Positions 18,693 to 27,626 of a stretch of 64,000 nucleotides of DNA are shown one piece after another (within the stretch, counting starts at the first letter, position 1; the number at the start of each line of letters is the position of its first letter). The translations under genes and the position numbers were made by a program. This DNA comes from Mycolicibacterium moriokaense (GTDB lineage Bacteria; Actinomycetota; Actinomycetes; Mycobacteriales; Mycobacteriaceae): NCBI RefSeq assembly GCF_003347205.1, contig NZ_QQBJ01000009.1, positions 1 to 64,000 on the forward strand, written 5' to 3'. Under the pieces are notes generated by a model, which worked only from the letters and a program-made list of their open reading frames with translations, made no database searches and was not told the DNA's origin.

Positions 18693-18721
18693 AGCTTAAT
18701 AAGACATCAGTCTCATGTCAA
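18693..18721 (-). promoter_or_regulatory. Leaderless promoter with TetR-type operator
   Basis: On the minus strand TTGACA (18716-18721) and TAAGCT (18693-18698) are 17 bp apart, close to sigma-A consensus. Within the spacer, AGACATCAGTCT (18702-18713) is an inverted repeat with perfect AGAC/GTCT arms. The -10 box ends eight bases before the SnoaL start codon (18684), so transcription should begin at or next to the ATG. A repressor on the repeat would block polymerase directly. Confidence 0.7.
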
Positions 18722-18734
18722 TACGAGTGTCTAT

Positions 18735-21700
18735 TCATGCGACATCGTCCACTTTCATCAATGACGCGAGGTCTTCCACGCCCGGCAACCGGTCCGGAAC
18801 GACGGTGCGCCCTGACCGCACGTAGTGGAACGCCGCCCGGACCGACTCCGCGGGCACGCCGCGCAGCGCCGCCCACGCCAGCCGGTAGACGGCGAGCTGA
18901 ACGGCTGCCTGGCGCCTGGCCTCCTCGGTGTCCGGCGGGTCCCCCGTCTTCCAGTCGACGACGGTGGCGCCGTCGGCGTCTTCGAACACCGCGTCGATGC
19001 GACCCCGCACCACTCTGCCCGCGATCACCATGTCGAAGGGCACCTCCACGTCGACCGGGGTGCGTGCGGCCCACGGCGATCCCATGAACGCGGTCTGCAG
19101 TTCGGCCAGGCTGTCCGCGTCCTCGCGGGCCAGTTGTCCGTCCACCGCACCGGGCAGATCGTCGAGGTCGAACAATCGCTCGGCGCCGTAGAACCGTTGC
19201 ACCCAGTCGTGAAATGCGCTGCCCAGCAACGCATGCGGCGCCGGACGGGCGGGCAGCCTGCGGCGCAGTCGGCGCAGGGCCGCTTCGGGGGCGCTGCCGA
19301 GTTCCACCAGGCTGCTCACCGACAGCGACGCCGGCAGCGTCGCGGGCCGCTGCGGCTGCGCGCGCTCGCGCTCGGCCAGCAGGGCGTCGACGTCGGCCGC
19401 CCAGCCCTCGGGGCTGTCCTCGGGCACTTCGAGCCGCCCGGCCATCGCGTGGCGCACCAGTTCGGCGCCGCTGTCGACGTCCGCACGGCGCGACCCCGCC
19501 GGGTCGGCAGGCCACACAGCCTCGATCACCTTGTCCCGCAGTGGGTTCGGATCACCGTCAGCGGGCGCGGGGGCCCAGTGCTCGACGACGCCGCAGGGAT
19601 CCCCGGCCTCCGCGGACCGATCGATGATCTCCTTGAGCTCGCAGAGGAACTCCGACGGCCCTCGTGCCTTGCCCTCGGACACCCCCCAGTGATGGCCGGA
19701 CAGCAGCAGTGTGTCCTCCGCGCGGGTGAGCGCCACGTACAGCAACCTGCGCTCCTCGTCGACACGCCGCTGGTCCAGTCGGCGCTTGTGCTCGGATATC
19801 TTGTCCGACAGCAGTTTCCGATCATTGACATCGGCTGTGTCCAGCACCGGGACGCCGTGCGCGCCGAGCGTCGCGCGGTCGCCGCGCAGCAGCGGCGGCA
19901 GCTCCCCCGCGTCGGTGAGCCACGTCCGAATCGACGCCGTGGACGGGAAGATCCGCCCGCTGAGATGTGGCACGGCCACCACCTGCCACTCCAGCCCCTT
20001 GGCCGCGTGCACCGTGAGGATCTGGACCCGGTCGGCCGCGACGTTGACCTCGGCGGGCGCCAGCCCGTTCTCCACCGCCATCGCGGCGTCCAGGTAGCCG
20101 AGCAGGTCCGCCGCCGCGGCGCCCGGTCGCGTCGCGGCGTAGTCGGCCACCACGTCGGCGAAGGCGTCGAGGTGCTCCGAACCGCTCCAACCCGACGCCG
20201 GGGGCCTGGCCGCGCGCGCCTCGGCGTCGACGCCGAGCACCCGACGCACCTCGGCGACCAGGTCGGGCAGCGGATGACCGAGGTGCGCGCGCAGCCCGGT
20301 CAGCTCGTGGCCAAGCGCAACGATGCGCCGATGGCCCTCCGCCGAGTAGCCGTTCGGGGCGCCGGGGTCGGCGATGGCGTCGGCCAGGCACGCGCTGTCG
20401 GCGTCCGGCGCGGCGGCGGCGACGATGTCGTCGGTGGTCGAGCCCTGCTGGCCGCCGCCGTCGAGTTCCACGGCGCGGCGCCACAGCGCGGCGATGTCGT
20501 GGCCGCCGAGCTGCCAACGAGGCCCGGTCAGTACCCGCATGGCCGCGGCGCCGGCGCCCGGGTCGGCGACCAGCCGCAGGGTGGCGACCACGTCGGCGAC
20601 CTCGGTGACGGCCAGCAGCCCCGCCAGCCCGACGACCTCGACGGGCACCCCCCGCGCGGTCAACGCATCGGCCATCGGCACCGCATCGGCGTTGCGGCGC
20701 ACCAGGACGGCGGCCGTCGGCACCGGTGTGCCCGCCTCGGCCGCGGCGGCGTAGCGCCCGGCGATGTGATCGGCCACCCAGTCGCGTTCGGCTTCAACGT
20801 CGTCCAGCAGCGCACAGCGGATGGTGCCTGCCGCCGCGCCCGGTCGCGACCGCAGCGGCTGCACCGCCACCGACCTGCGCCTGGCCTCGGCCGAGACCGC
20901 GTTGGCCAGGTACAGCGCCCGCGGCGGGTTGCGCCAGCTGGTGCGCAACTCCAGCGTGGGCGCGGGCGTGCCGTCCGAACGCGGAAAGTCGGTGGTGAAC
21001 CGCGGCAGGTTGGTGGCCGACGCGCCGCGCCAGCCGTAGATCGACTGGATCGGGTCTCCGACCGCGGTGAGCGCCAGGTCGTCGTCGACGCCGCCACCGA
21101 ACAACGACGACAGCGCCACCCGCTGGGCGTGGCCGGTGTCCTGGTATTCGTCGAGCAGCACCACCCGGAAGCGGCGCCGCAACTGCTCCCCGACTTGCGG
21201 AAACCCCGACGCCAGCCGTGCGGCGGTGGCCATCTGCATGCCGAAGTCCATCACTTTCTCGGCCCGCATCCGCCGGTGTAGGGCGTCGATCAGCGGCACC
21301 AGCGCGGCGCGCTCGGTCTGAGTGGCCAGCATCCGCAGCAGCCACTGGCTGGGACCGCGGTCGCGCTGATAGGGCCCGGCGGGCAGCGTGTGCACCAGGC
21401 GCTCCAGTTCGACGTGGGTGTCGGTGAGCTCGTCGGTGTCGACGAGGTGTTCGGCCAGCGCCCCGGCCAGCCGCAGCACCATCGTGGTGACCGCGGCGGG
21501 CGTCCTGTCGGTGTCGAGAGCACCCGGGTGGTCGGCGACGACGCGAAACGCCAACTGCCACAGTTCGGTTTCGCTGAGCAGCCTGGTGTCGGGCTCCACC
21601 GGCAGCAGCAGACCGTGCTCGCGCAGCAACGTGCCCGCGAACGCGTGGTAGGTGCTGACGGTCGCCGGATCGGCGGCCGCGTCCAGACCGCCCGCCACGA

Positions 21701-21983
21701 TCCCCGCGCCCGCGAGCCGCGCCAGCCGGGAACGGACGCGGCGCAGCAGTTGTCCGGCCGCCTTGCGGGTGAACGTCAGGCCGAGCACCTGCCCTGGCGA
21801 GGCGTAGCCGTTGGCGACCAGCCAGACCACCCGCGACGCCATGGTCTCGGTCTTGCCCGCACCCGCGCCCGCGATCACGACGAGCGGGCCGACCGGTGCG
21901 GCGATGACCGCGGCCTGTTCGTCTGTTGGTGCGAAAAGACCGAGCGCCGAGGCCAACTCGCACGGGCTGTACCGGTCGGTCAT
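18735..21983 (-). CDS. adnB: AdnB helicase-nuclease subunit
   Basis: A 1082-aa subunit of the mycobacterial double-strand-break resection motor AdnAB. The N-terminal UvrD-like motor has Walker A GAGAGKT (about 39-45), motif II LLDEYQDT and motif VI LYVALTRAE. The C-terminal RecB-like nuclease shows VVDWKTGDPP with the D-x-K catalytic set and a downstream QxxxY-type element (AAVQLAVYRLAW). The start MTDRYSPCEL at 21983 overlaps the adnA stop by four bases, giving coupled translation of the heterodimer. It is the lead motor according to published work on the M. smegmatis enzyme. Confidence 0.95.
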   Translation of the reverse strand: MTDRYSPCELASALGLFAPTDEQAAVIAAPVGPLVVIAGAGAGKTETMASRVVWLVANGYASPGQVLGLTFTRKAAGQLLRRVRSRLARLAGAGIVAGGLDAAADPATVSTYHAFAGTLLREHGLLLPVEPDTRLLSETELWQLAFRVVADHPGALDTDRTPAAVTTMVLRLAGALAEHLVDTDELTDTHVELERLVHTLPAGPYQRDRGPSQWLLRMLATQTERAALVPLIDALHRRMRAEKVMDFGMQMATAARLASGFPQVGEQLRRRFRVVLLDEYQDTGHAQRVALSSLFGGGVDDDLALTAVGDPIQSIYGWRGASATNLPRFTTDFPRSDGTPAPTLELRTSWRNPPRALYLANAVSAEARRRSVAVQPLRSRPGAAAGTIRCALLDDVEAERDWVADHIAGRYAAAAEAGTPVPTAAVLVRRNADAVPMADALTARGVPVEVVGLAGLLAVTEVADVVATLRLVADPGAGAAAMRVLTGPRWQLGGHDIAALWRRAVELDGGGQQGSTTDDIVAAAAPDADSACLADAIADPGAPNGYSAEGHRRIVALGHELTGLRAHLGHPLPDLVAEVRRVLGVDAEARAARPPASGWSGSEHLDAFADVVADYAATRPGAAAADLLGYLDAAMAVENGLAPAEVNVAADRVQILTVHAAKGLEWQVVAVPHLSGRIFPSTASIRTWLTDAGELPPLLRGDRATLGAHGVPVLDTADVNDRKLLSDKISEHKRRLDQRRVDEERRLLYVALTRAEDTLLLSGHHWGVSEGKARGPSEFLCELKEIIDRSAEAGDPCGVVEHWAPAPADGDPNPLRDKVIEAVWPADPAGSRRADVDSGAELVRHAMAGRLEVPEDSPEGWAADVDALLAERERAQPQRPATLPASLSVSSLVELGSAPEAALRRLRRRLPARPAPHALLGSAFHDWVQRFYGAERLFDLDDLPGAVDGQLAREDADSLAELQTAFMGSPWAARTPVDVEVPFDMVIAGRVVRGRIDAVFEDADGATVVDWKTGDPPDTEEARRQAAVQLAVYRLAWAALRGVPAESVRAAFHYVRSGRTVVPDRLPGVEDLASLMKVDDVA

Positions 21984-24900
21984 GACGTCGTCCCGCCGGA
22001 GGTCGCCTGTGCCGGGCAGCTCTGCCGCACCGGGCAATGGGCGCAGCCGTCGTTGACCCTGGCCAGAAACTGAGGACCCTGGGTCGCGGCGGCGGCTCTG
22101 CCCACCGCCGTGCGCCATTCGTCGCGGGTATCGGGTGTCATCGGGTCCTGCGCGCGCTCCGTCGGCCCGGACGCGGCCGCCCTGCCCAGGTAGACCAGGC
22201 GGCCGCCGCCGGGCGAATCGCCTTCCTGCAGTAGCCCTTCGGCGATGGCCAGCTGATACATCGCGAGCTGTGCATGACGCTGCGCGTCGTCCTTGCTGAC
22301 CGGCGTCTTACCGGTCTTGATGTCGACGACCACCAACCGGCCTTGGTCGTCGCGCTCCAGCCGGTCGAGACGCCCGCGCACCCGCACCGCCGCCCCGTCG
22401 CAGTCGAGCACCCCGTCGACCTCGACCTCGGTGCCGACCTCGGTCAGCTGCCCTCGCGTCTGTTCCCTCCACTGCGCGAAGGTCGACAGCATCGAACGAT
22501 GCCGGGCCAGCTCGTTGTCGGCATACCACTCGGAGTCGAAAGGCAATTTCTCCCAGACCTTTTCGAGCTCGGCGACCATCTGGGTCTCGTTCATGTCCGG
22601 ATCGGCCACCAACGCGTGCACCAGCGAGCCGATCGCGGAGCGCACGTCGCGTCCGTCGCTGCCACCGTGCCGTTCAAGCAGCCACCGAAGAGGGCAGTCG
22701 GCCAGCGTCTGCAGCGTCGACGGCGAGAGCCGCACCACATGGTCGTCACCGGACCAGAGCGGCTCGTCACTGCTGGGCGCGGTCATGCCGTACCAGTGTG
22801 TGGGGTCGGCGCCGGAGACGCCCGCATCGGCGAGGCGGGCCAGTTGCGCTGCCGCACAGGCCCGCACCGGATCCGCAACCGCGCGCTCGGGCGCGCAGAC
22901 GACCGCGCGGAGCCTGCCGACCAGCGGCGCGGGGGCCAGCACCCGCGGCGCCGTCACGGGCTCGCCACCCTCGGCGTGAGTGTCGGTCGCGAAGCGGGTG
23001 AGCTCGGCGTGCAACGCCGACGGCAGCATCGAGTCGTCCCCGCATTCGCTGTCCACCGCGGTCACCAGCAGCCGATTGCGGGCCCGGCCCATCGCCGCGA
23101 TCAGCAGCCTGCGTTCCTCGGCCAGCAGCGGGGCCCTGCTGGACACTTCGGCTGCGTCGGCGCTCGCGACTCCGTCCAGCACGTCGACCAGGCGTTGGGT
23201 GCCCAGTACGCCGCCACGCGGAGTCGTGTTGGGCCACAGCCCTTCCTGCAGACCGGCGATGACGACGACGTCCCATTCGCCGCCGAGAGCGGCGTGCGCG
23301 CTGACCAGCGTGACACCCTCGACGTCGGACGGCGGCTCGCCCGCCGCGGGCAAGATGCCCAGACCGTTGACGTGGTCGACGAGGCCACGCAGGGATGCCC
23401 CCGCGGTGCGCGACACGTACTGCTCGGTGACGTCGAACAGCGCCGTGACGGCGTCCAGGTCGGCGTCGGCCTTCGCGCCTGCCGGGCCGCCGCGTTCACT
23501 GGCCGCGAGCCACCGCTTCTGCAGCCCCGACCGGTGCCACGCCTGCCACAGCGTGTAGCGCGGGTCGGCGCCGTCGGCCTCACTGCGCCGCGCCGCTGCC
23601 AGCACGGCGCGCACCCGCTGCAGCGGGCGGGCGACCTGGCCGGACACCTGCGTGGTCGGCGACTCGAGCGCGTCGACGAGCAGATCACCGAAATCGCGTG
23701 CGGGCCCGCGTCGGTCGGCGCGCCGCAACGCCCGCCGCAGTTGCCGCAGTGACACCGGATCAACCCGGCCGATGGGACCGGTCAGCAGCAGCTCCGCGCG
23801 CTCCCCGTCCAGCCCGTCGGCGACGGCCTCGGCCACCGTGAGCATCGCCCGCGAGGCGGGCTGTTGACCGATCTGCACACCCGAGGGCGGGTTGATCACG
23901 GGGACGCCCGCCGCGGTGAGCGCACGGGACAGCACCGCGCCGCTCTGCGGCACCGAGCGCACGATCACGGCCATCGCCGACCACGGCGTCCCGTCGACCA
24001 GATGGGCCCTGCGAAGCGTGTCGGCGATGAGCGCCGCCTCGGCGTGCGGCGACGCGGCAACCCGGACGGCGACCGAGCCCGGATCCAGGTCGGCGCCAAC
24101 GAGTTCGCGGGCCTCACCCGCGCCCGGGAGACGGCTCGCGACGCCGGTGATGGTGCGTGCCACCGCGGGCGCGCACCGGTGCGACTGCGCGAGGGTGATC
24201 ATCGGCTGGTCTCCGTCGCCGCACAGCAGGGCCGGGTCGGCGCCCCGGTAGGAGAAGACCGACTGATTGGGGTCGCCGGCGATGACGGTCAGCTCGGCGG
24301 AGTCCGCCAACACCCGAACCAGGCGGGCGGCCTGAGGGTCGAGGTGCTGGGCGTCGTCGACCAGAAGCAGCTTCAACCGGGCGCGCTCGGCGGCCAGCAG
24401 TTCGGGGTCGACGGCGAACGCCTCCAGCGCCGCACCGACCAGTTCGGCGGCGCCGAGCGCGGGAACGGTGGCCTGGGGCGCGGCCATGCCGACGGCGGAG
24501 CGCAGCAGCATGGTCTGCTCGTACTGCTGCGCGAACTGCCCGGCGGCCAGCCACTCCGGGCGACCCGACAACCTGCCGATGCGTTGCAGGGCAATGGGAT
24601 CCACGCCACGTTCGGTGCATCGGGCCAGCAGGTCACGGAGCTCGGTCGCGAACCCGACGGTGCTCAGCGCTGGCCGCAGCTGGCGCGGCCAGGCGACCGC
24701 CGAGTTGTCCCCGTCCTCCAGATCGCCCGCGAGCAACTCACGGATGATGCCGTCCTGCTCCGCGGTGGTGATCAGCCGTGGCGGCGGATCACCGTTGCGC
24801 TGGGCGGCCAGTCGCAACACCGCGAAGGCGTACGAGTGCACCGTGCGCACGAGCGGCTCGCGAACCACCGCGCGGCTGCCCGCCTGCAGCAGAGCCGACG

Positions 24901-25111
24901 TGATGGCGGCCCGGGCCTGACCGCCCAGCCTGGCCGAACCGGTCAGCAGCAGAACGGATTCCGGATCCGCGCCGTCCGCGATGTGGGTGGCCGCGGTCTC
25001 GACCAGCGTGCGCGTCTTACCGGTGCCGGGACCGCCGAGCACGCGCACCACACCGCGAATACCGGGTTCGGTCAACGCCGTCGGTGCAAGCGCGATGTGT
25101 GGTGCGGACAT
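21980..25111 (-). CDS. adnA: AdnA helicase-nuclease subunit
   Basis: The 1043-aa partner of AdnB. Walker A GGPGTGKT is at residues 26-33; motif II is LLVDDAQHL, weaker than the AdnB form. The C-terminal nuclease has VVDIKTGKTP and QLAMYQLA. A cysteine in DCPLRWLL before the nuclease and CAHCPVRQSCPAQ at the end match the four-cysteine iron-sulfur pattern of AddB-type nucleases. I chose MSAPHIALAP at 25111, giving a length close to the known M. smegmatis subunit (about 1045 aa); the frame is open to an ATG at 25216. Confidence 0.94.
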   Translation of the reverse strand: MSAPHIALAPTALTEPGIRGVVRVLGGPGTGKTRTLVETAATHIADGADPESVLLLTGSARLGGQARAAITSALLQAGSRAVVREPLVRTVHSYAFAVLRLAAQRNGDPPPRLITTAEQDGIIRELLAGDLEDGDNSAVAWPRQLRPALSTVGFATELRDLLARCTERGVDPIALQRIGRLSGRPEWLAAGQFAQQYEQTMLLRSAVGMAAPQATVPALGAAELVGAALEAFAVDPELLAAERARLKLLLVDDAQHLDPQAARLVRVLADSAELTVIAGDPNQSVFSYRGADPALLCGDGDQPMITLAQSHRCAPAVARTITGVASRLPGAGEARELVGADLDPGSVAVRVAASPHAEAALIADTLRRAHLVDGTPWSAMAVIVRSVPQSGAVLSRALTAAGVPVINPPSGVQIGQQPASRAMLTVAEAVADGLDGERAELLLTGPIGRVDPVSLRQLRRALRRADRRGPARDFGDLLVDALESPTTQVSGQVARPLQRVRAVLAAARRSEADGADPRYTLWQAWHRSGLQKRWLAASERGGPAGAKADADLDAVTALFDVTEQYVSRTAGASLRGLVDHVNGLGILPAAGEPPSDVEGVTLVSAHAALGGEWDVVVIAGLQEGLWPNTTPRGGVLGTQRLVDVLDGVASADAAEVSSRAPLLAEERRLLIAAMGRARNRLLVTAVDSECGDDSMLPSALHAELTRFATDTHAEGGEPVTAPRVLAPAPLVGRLRAVVCAPERAVADPVRACAAAQLARLADAGVSGADPTHWYGMTAPSSDEPLWSGDDHVVRLSPSTLQTLADCPLRWLLERHGGSDGRDVRSAIGSLVHALVADPDMNETQMVAELEKVWEKLPFDSEWYADNELARHRSMLSTFAQWREQTRGQLTEVGTEVEVDGVLDCDGAAVRVRGRLDRLERDDQGRLVVVDIKTGKTPVSKDDAQRHAQLAMYQLAIAEGLLQEGDSPGGGRLVYLGRAAASGPTERAQDPMTPDTRDEWRTAVGRAAAATQGPQFLARVNDGCAHCPVRQSCPAQATSGGTTS

Positions 25112-25260
25112 GAGGGCATGACACCACGAGGGTCCGACAAGCCCCGCTGTGCCGGCCGTCGGCAGCCGCGGCGGCGACATCTCTTCGGTCGGCGGCAAGG
25201 CCGGGCTGCGCAGCAACGGATGACTGGCGCCGCGTGGCTATCGCCAGCCGGTATCCGAAA

Positions 25261-25437
25261 CTAGTGGCGCACGTTGTAGGCATGCTCCCAGGCGTCCACC
25301 CGGGCGGACGCCAATAACATCCGCGGTTTGCCTACCAGGCCGTGCACGGTGCAGGCCGCCTGATTACGAAATGGTCTGACCACCACGTAGACGGGCAGCC
25401 CCACCTCCTCGGTGGTCGCCGCTGCTCGCCTCGCCAT
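25261..25437 (-). CDS. Small hypothetical protein between adnA and lipV
   Basis: A 58-aa ORF starting MARRAAATTEEVGLPVYVVV and ending EHAYNVRH. AGGA lies eight bases before the ATG. The 458-bp gap between adnA and lipV contains no other convincing gene, and I recall a small gene (Rv3202A) at this place in M. tuberculosis, which supports a real but uncharacterised protein. No known domain is recognised; the middle is beta-rich (VYVVVRPF) with one cysteine. The remaining bases of the gap (25112-25260 and 25438-25569) show nothing I can name. Confidence 0.5.
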   Translation of the reverse strand: MARRAAATTEEVGLPVYVVVRPFRNQAACTVHGLVGKPRMLLASARVDAWEHAYNVRH

Positions 25438-25569
25438 GCACCCGATCCTGCCCAGTTATTTGCGGGCGCGCAAGATCCATGACCGCAGCTAACAAAAGTG
25501 GGCACTGTGCGCCGGGGTGCATCTGGTCCCCGCTGATGCGCCTGCCCGCAGCCCCTTAGCATCGACGCC

Positions 25570-26367
25570 GTGGCCAGCGACACCCCTTTCCTCAATGTGC
25601 ACCGTTTCGGTCCCGACCAGCCTGCGCAGGTTCTGGCCGTGCACGGGCTGACCGGACACGGCAAGCGGTGGGAAACGCTGGCCGACAAGCATCTGCCGAG
25701 CTTTTCGATCCTGGCGCCCGACCTACTGGGGCACGGCAGGTCGTCGTGGGAAGCGCCGTGGACGTTGGACTCCAACGTCGCCGCACTCGCCGACCTGCTG
25801 GCAGGCGAGACCACGCGCCCCGTGGTGGTCGTCGGGCACTCGTTCGGCGGCGCCGTCGCGTTGAAACTCGCCGTCGCGCGGCCGGATCTGGTCGCGTCGC
25901 TGGTCCTGCTCGATCCCGCCGTCGGTCTGGACGGCGCGTGGATGGCCAACATCGCCGACGACATGATGGCCTCGCCGTACTACCTCGACCGCGACGAGGC
26001 CCGCAACGAGAAGGCCTCGGGATCGTGGGCCGATGTGGACTCCGCCGAGCTGGACGCCGAGTTGGACGAGCATTTGATCGAGCGGCCTGACGGCCGGTGC
26101 GGCTGGCGGATCAGCATCCCGGCGATGATGTCGTACTGGAGCGAGCTGGCGCGTGATTTCGTGGTGCCGCACAAGGGCATCCGCACGACGCTGGTGCGCG
26201 CCACCCGAACCAGCCCGCCGTATGTCACCGATGCGCTCGTCGGCGCGCTGGAGGACAAGCTCGGGCCGCGGTTCTCCCTCGTCGACTTCGACTGCGATCA
26301 CATGGTGGCCCAGGCGAAGCCGGCCGAGACGGCCGCGGTGATCCGGGACCGGCTCGAGCACGCCTGA
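25570..26367 (+). CDS. lipV: Alpha/beta hydrolase LipV (Rv3203-like)
   Basis: A 265-aa alpha/beta-hydrolase. VHGLTGHG gives the oxyanion-hole HG motif, GHSFGG near residue 95 holds the nucleophile serine, and DCDHMV near residue 243 holds the histidine. It is expected to be a lipase or esterase, as M. tuberculosis LipV is. The start is a GTG at 25570 (protein begins VASDTPFL). It is followed two bases later by the alkyltransferase-like gene, forming a two-gene unit. Confidence 0.9.
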   Translation: MASDTPFLNVHRFGPDQPAQVLAVHGLTGHGKRWETLADKHLPSFSILAPDLLGHGRSSWEAPWTLDSNVAALADLLAGETTRPVVVVGHSFGGAVALKLAVARPDLVASLVLLDPAVGLDGAWMANIADDMMASPYYLDRDEARNEKASGSWADVDSAELDAELDEHLIERPDGRCGWRISIPAMMSYWSELARDFVVPHKGIRTTLVRATRTSPPYVTDALVGALEDKLGPRFSLVDFDCDHMVAQAKPAETAAVIRDRLEHA

Positions 26368-26369
26368 CG

Positions 26370-26675
26370 ATGGCCGCGATCACCGACGGACAGGTGGAGA
26401 CGGTGCGTGCGCTCGTCGCGTCCATCCCGTCGGGCCGGGTGTCGACCTACGGCGACATCGCCTCGGCCGCAGGGCTTTCCAGTCCGCGCATCGTCGCATG
26501 GATCATGCGGACGGATTCGGCCGACCTGCCGTGGCACCGGGTGATTCGCGCCTCCGGCCGGCCCGCGCCGCATCTGAGCACCCGCCAACTCGAACTGCTG
26601 CGCGCCGAGGGCGTGCTCGCCGACGACGGCCGCGTCGCGCTCGCCGACGTGCGCCACCGGTTCCCAGTGCGCTAG
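26370..26675 (+). CDS. Alkyltransferase-like DNA-binding protein (Rv3204-like)
   Basis: A 101-aa protein of the O6-alkylguanine alkyltransferase-like (ATL) family. The fold's helix-turn-helix is seen in YGDIASAAGL and PRIVAWIMR with an Arg finger. The reactive PCHR motif of true methyltransferases is PWHR here, with Trp in place of Cys. It should bind O6-alkylated guanine without removing the group and flag it for nucleotide excision repair. It is the second gene after lipV and overlaps the next gene's 3' end on the other strand by four bases. Confidence 0.9.
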   Translation: MAAITDGQVETVRALVASIPSGRVSTYGDIASAAGLSSPRIVAWIMRTDSADLPWHRVIRASGRPAPHLSTRQLELLRAEGVLADDGRVALADVRHRFPVR

Positions 26676-27526
26676 AGAATCAGCCGGACAAGCGCGGCGG
26701 TGCGCGCCAGACCGGGAAAGGCAGCCGCCGTGGAGCGCGGATGCAGCGCGTGCACTGCGAGCCGGAACATCAACGCGCGCAACAACATCTGTGGCCATTC
26801 CGGCAGCGGCGCCCAGCGCTCGACCAGACCGTCGTCGGCATCGCCCCACGACAGCGCGTCGACGACGACCACCCCGGCTGCCCATGCCGCCGGCCGCCAG
26901 TACGGGGTGATGTCGGTGATCCCCGGCGCGGCGGTGCCCGCGAAAAGCACTGTGCCGTAGAGGTCGCCGTGCACCAGCTGGTTGGGGCTCTTGGTCGGCT
27001 TGCGCAGCGAGGCGAGCTGATTGATCAAGTCGATGGAACGCTGGCCGTCCGCCGATCCCGGCGACACCCGCGCACCGGGCGGCAGCGACTGCAGCGGCCG
27101 TTCCTCCCACGCCGCGCGGTCGGCGGCGATGAACACGTCGACATCGGCCCACGGCGCCACCGGCGGCTGCGTCAAGAATCGGGGGCGCTCCAGTTTGGCC
27201 GTCGCCTCGTGCAGCCGAACCGCGGCCGACACCACCTCGTCGTGGCGCGGCTCCGGCGTACCCGCGACGAAGGTGTCGGCGCGCCAGCCCGCGACGACAT
27301 ACCGCCCGTCGGTGGACCTGACCGGTCTGGCGAGGCGCACCCCGTCGACGAAAAGCGTCTCCCGGACCTTCGCGGACCACGCGGCGCGGGCATGGTCGGC
27401 AACCATCGACAACACCACTTCGCCGCAGCGCCAGCCGCCTTCCCAACCGACGCCGAGCGCCACGGGGCGCAGGCCACTGACACCGAACGCCGCCAGCACA
27501 TGGTCGGGCGGGCGTTCTTCGGTCAC
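26672..27526 (-). CDS. TIGR02569-family phosphotransferase-like protein (Rv3205c-like)
   Basis: A 284-aa actinobacterial protein of the TIGR02569 group, distantly like aminoglycoside phosphotransferases. A lobe with beta strands (1-110) is followed by LVHGDLYGTVLF near residue 188, an HGD catalytic-loop remnant that lacks the usual asparagine. ITDITPYWRP takes the place of the metal-binding DxD region. Kinase activity is therefore doubtful. It stands alone on the minus strand, upstream of nothing obvious, with moeZ behind it. Confidence 0.78.
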   Translation of the reverse strand: MTEERPPDHVLAAFGVSGLRPVALGVGWEGGWRCGEVVLSMVADHARAAWSAKVRETLFVDGVRLARPVRSTDGRYVVAGWRADTFVAGTPEPRHDEVVSAAVRLHEATAKLERPRFLTQPPVAPWADVDVFIAADRAAWEERPLQSLPPGARVSPGSADGQRSIDLINQLASLRKPTKSPNQLVHGDLYGTVLFAGTAAPGITDITPYWRPAAWAAGVVVVDALSWGDADDGLVERWAPLPEWPQMLLRALMFRLAVHALHPRSTAAAFPGLARTAALVRLIL

Positions 27527-27626
27527 AGCGCCAGGCTACCGTCGCCGCAGGCCAGAACGCCTTCGCTGACCAGCTGTGTCTCCCGCCGCGTCACATCGTT
27601 CCTACCCGGCCGGGACGTCGGGAAGG

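Noticed and set aside
18825-21281. 818-aa plus-strand frame antisense to adnB
   Set aside because: Open only because GC-rich codons of adnB leave few stops; Arg/Gly/His-rich, no motifs. Several other long antisense frames were rejected likewise (e.g. 22274-23752, 13164-14891, 40881-42635).
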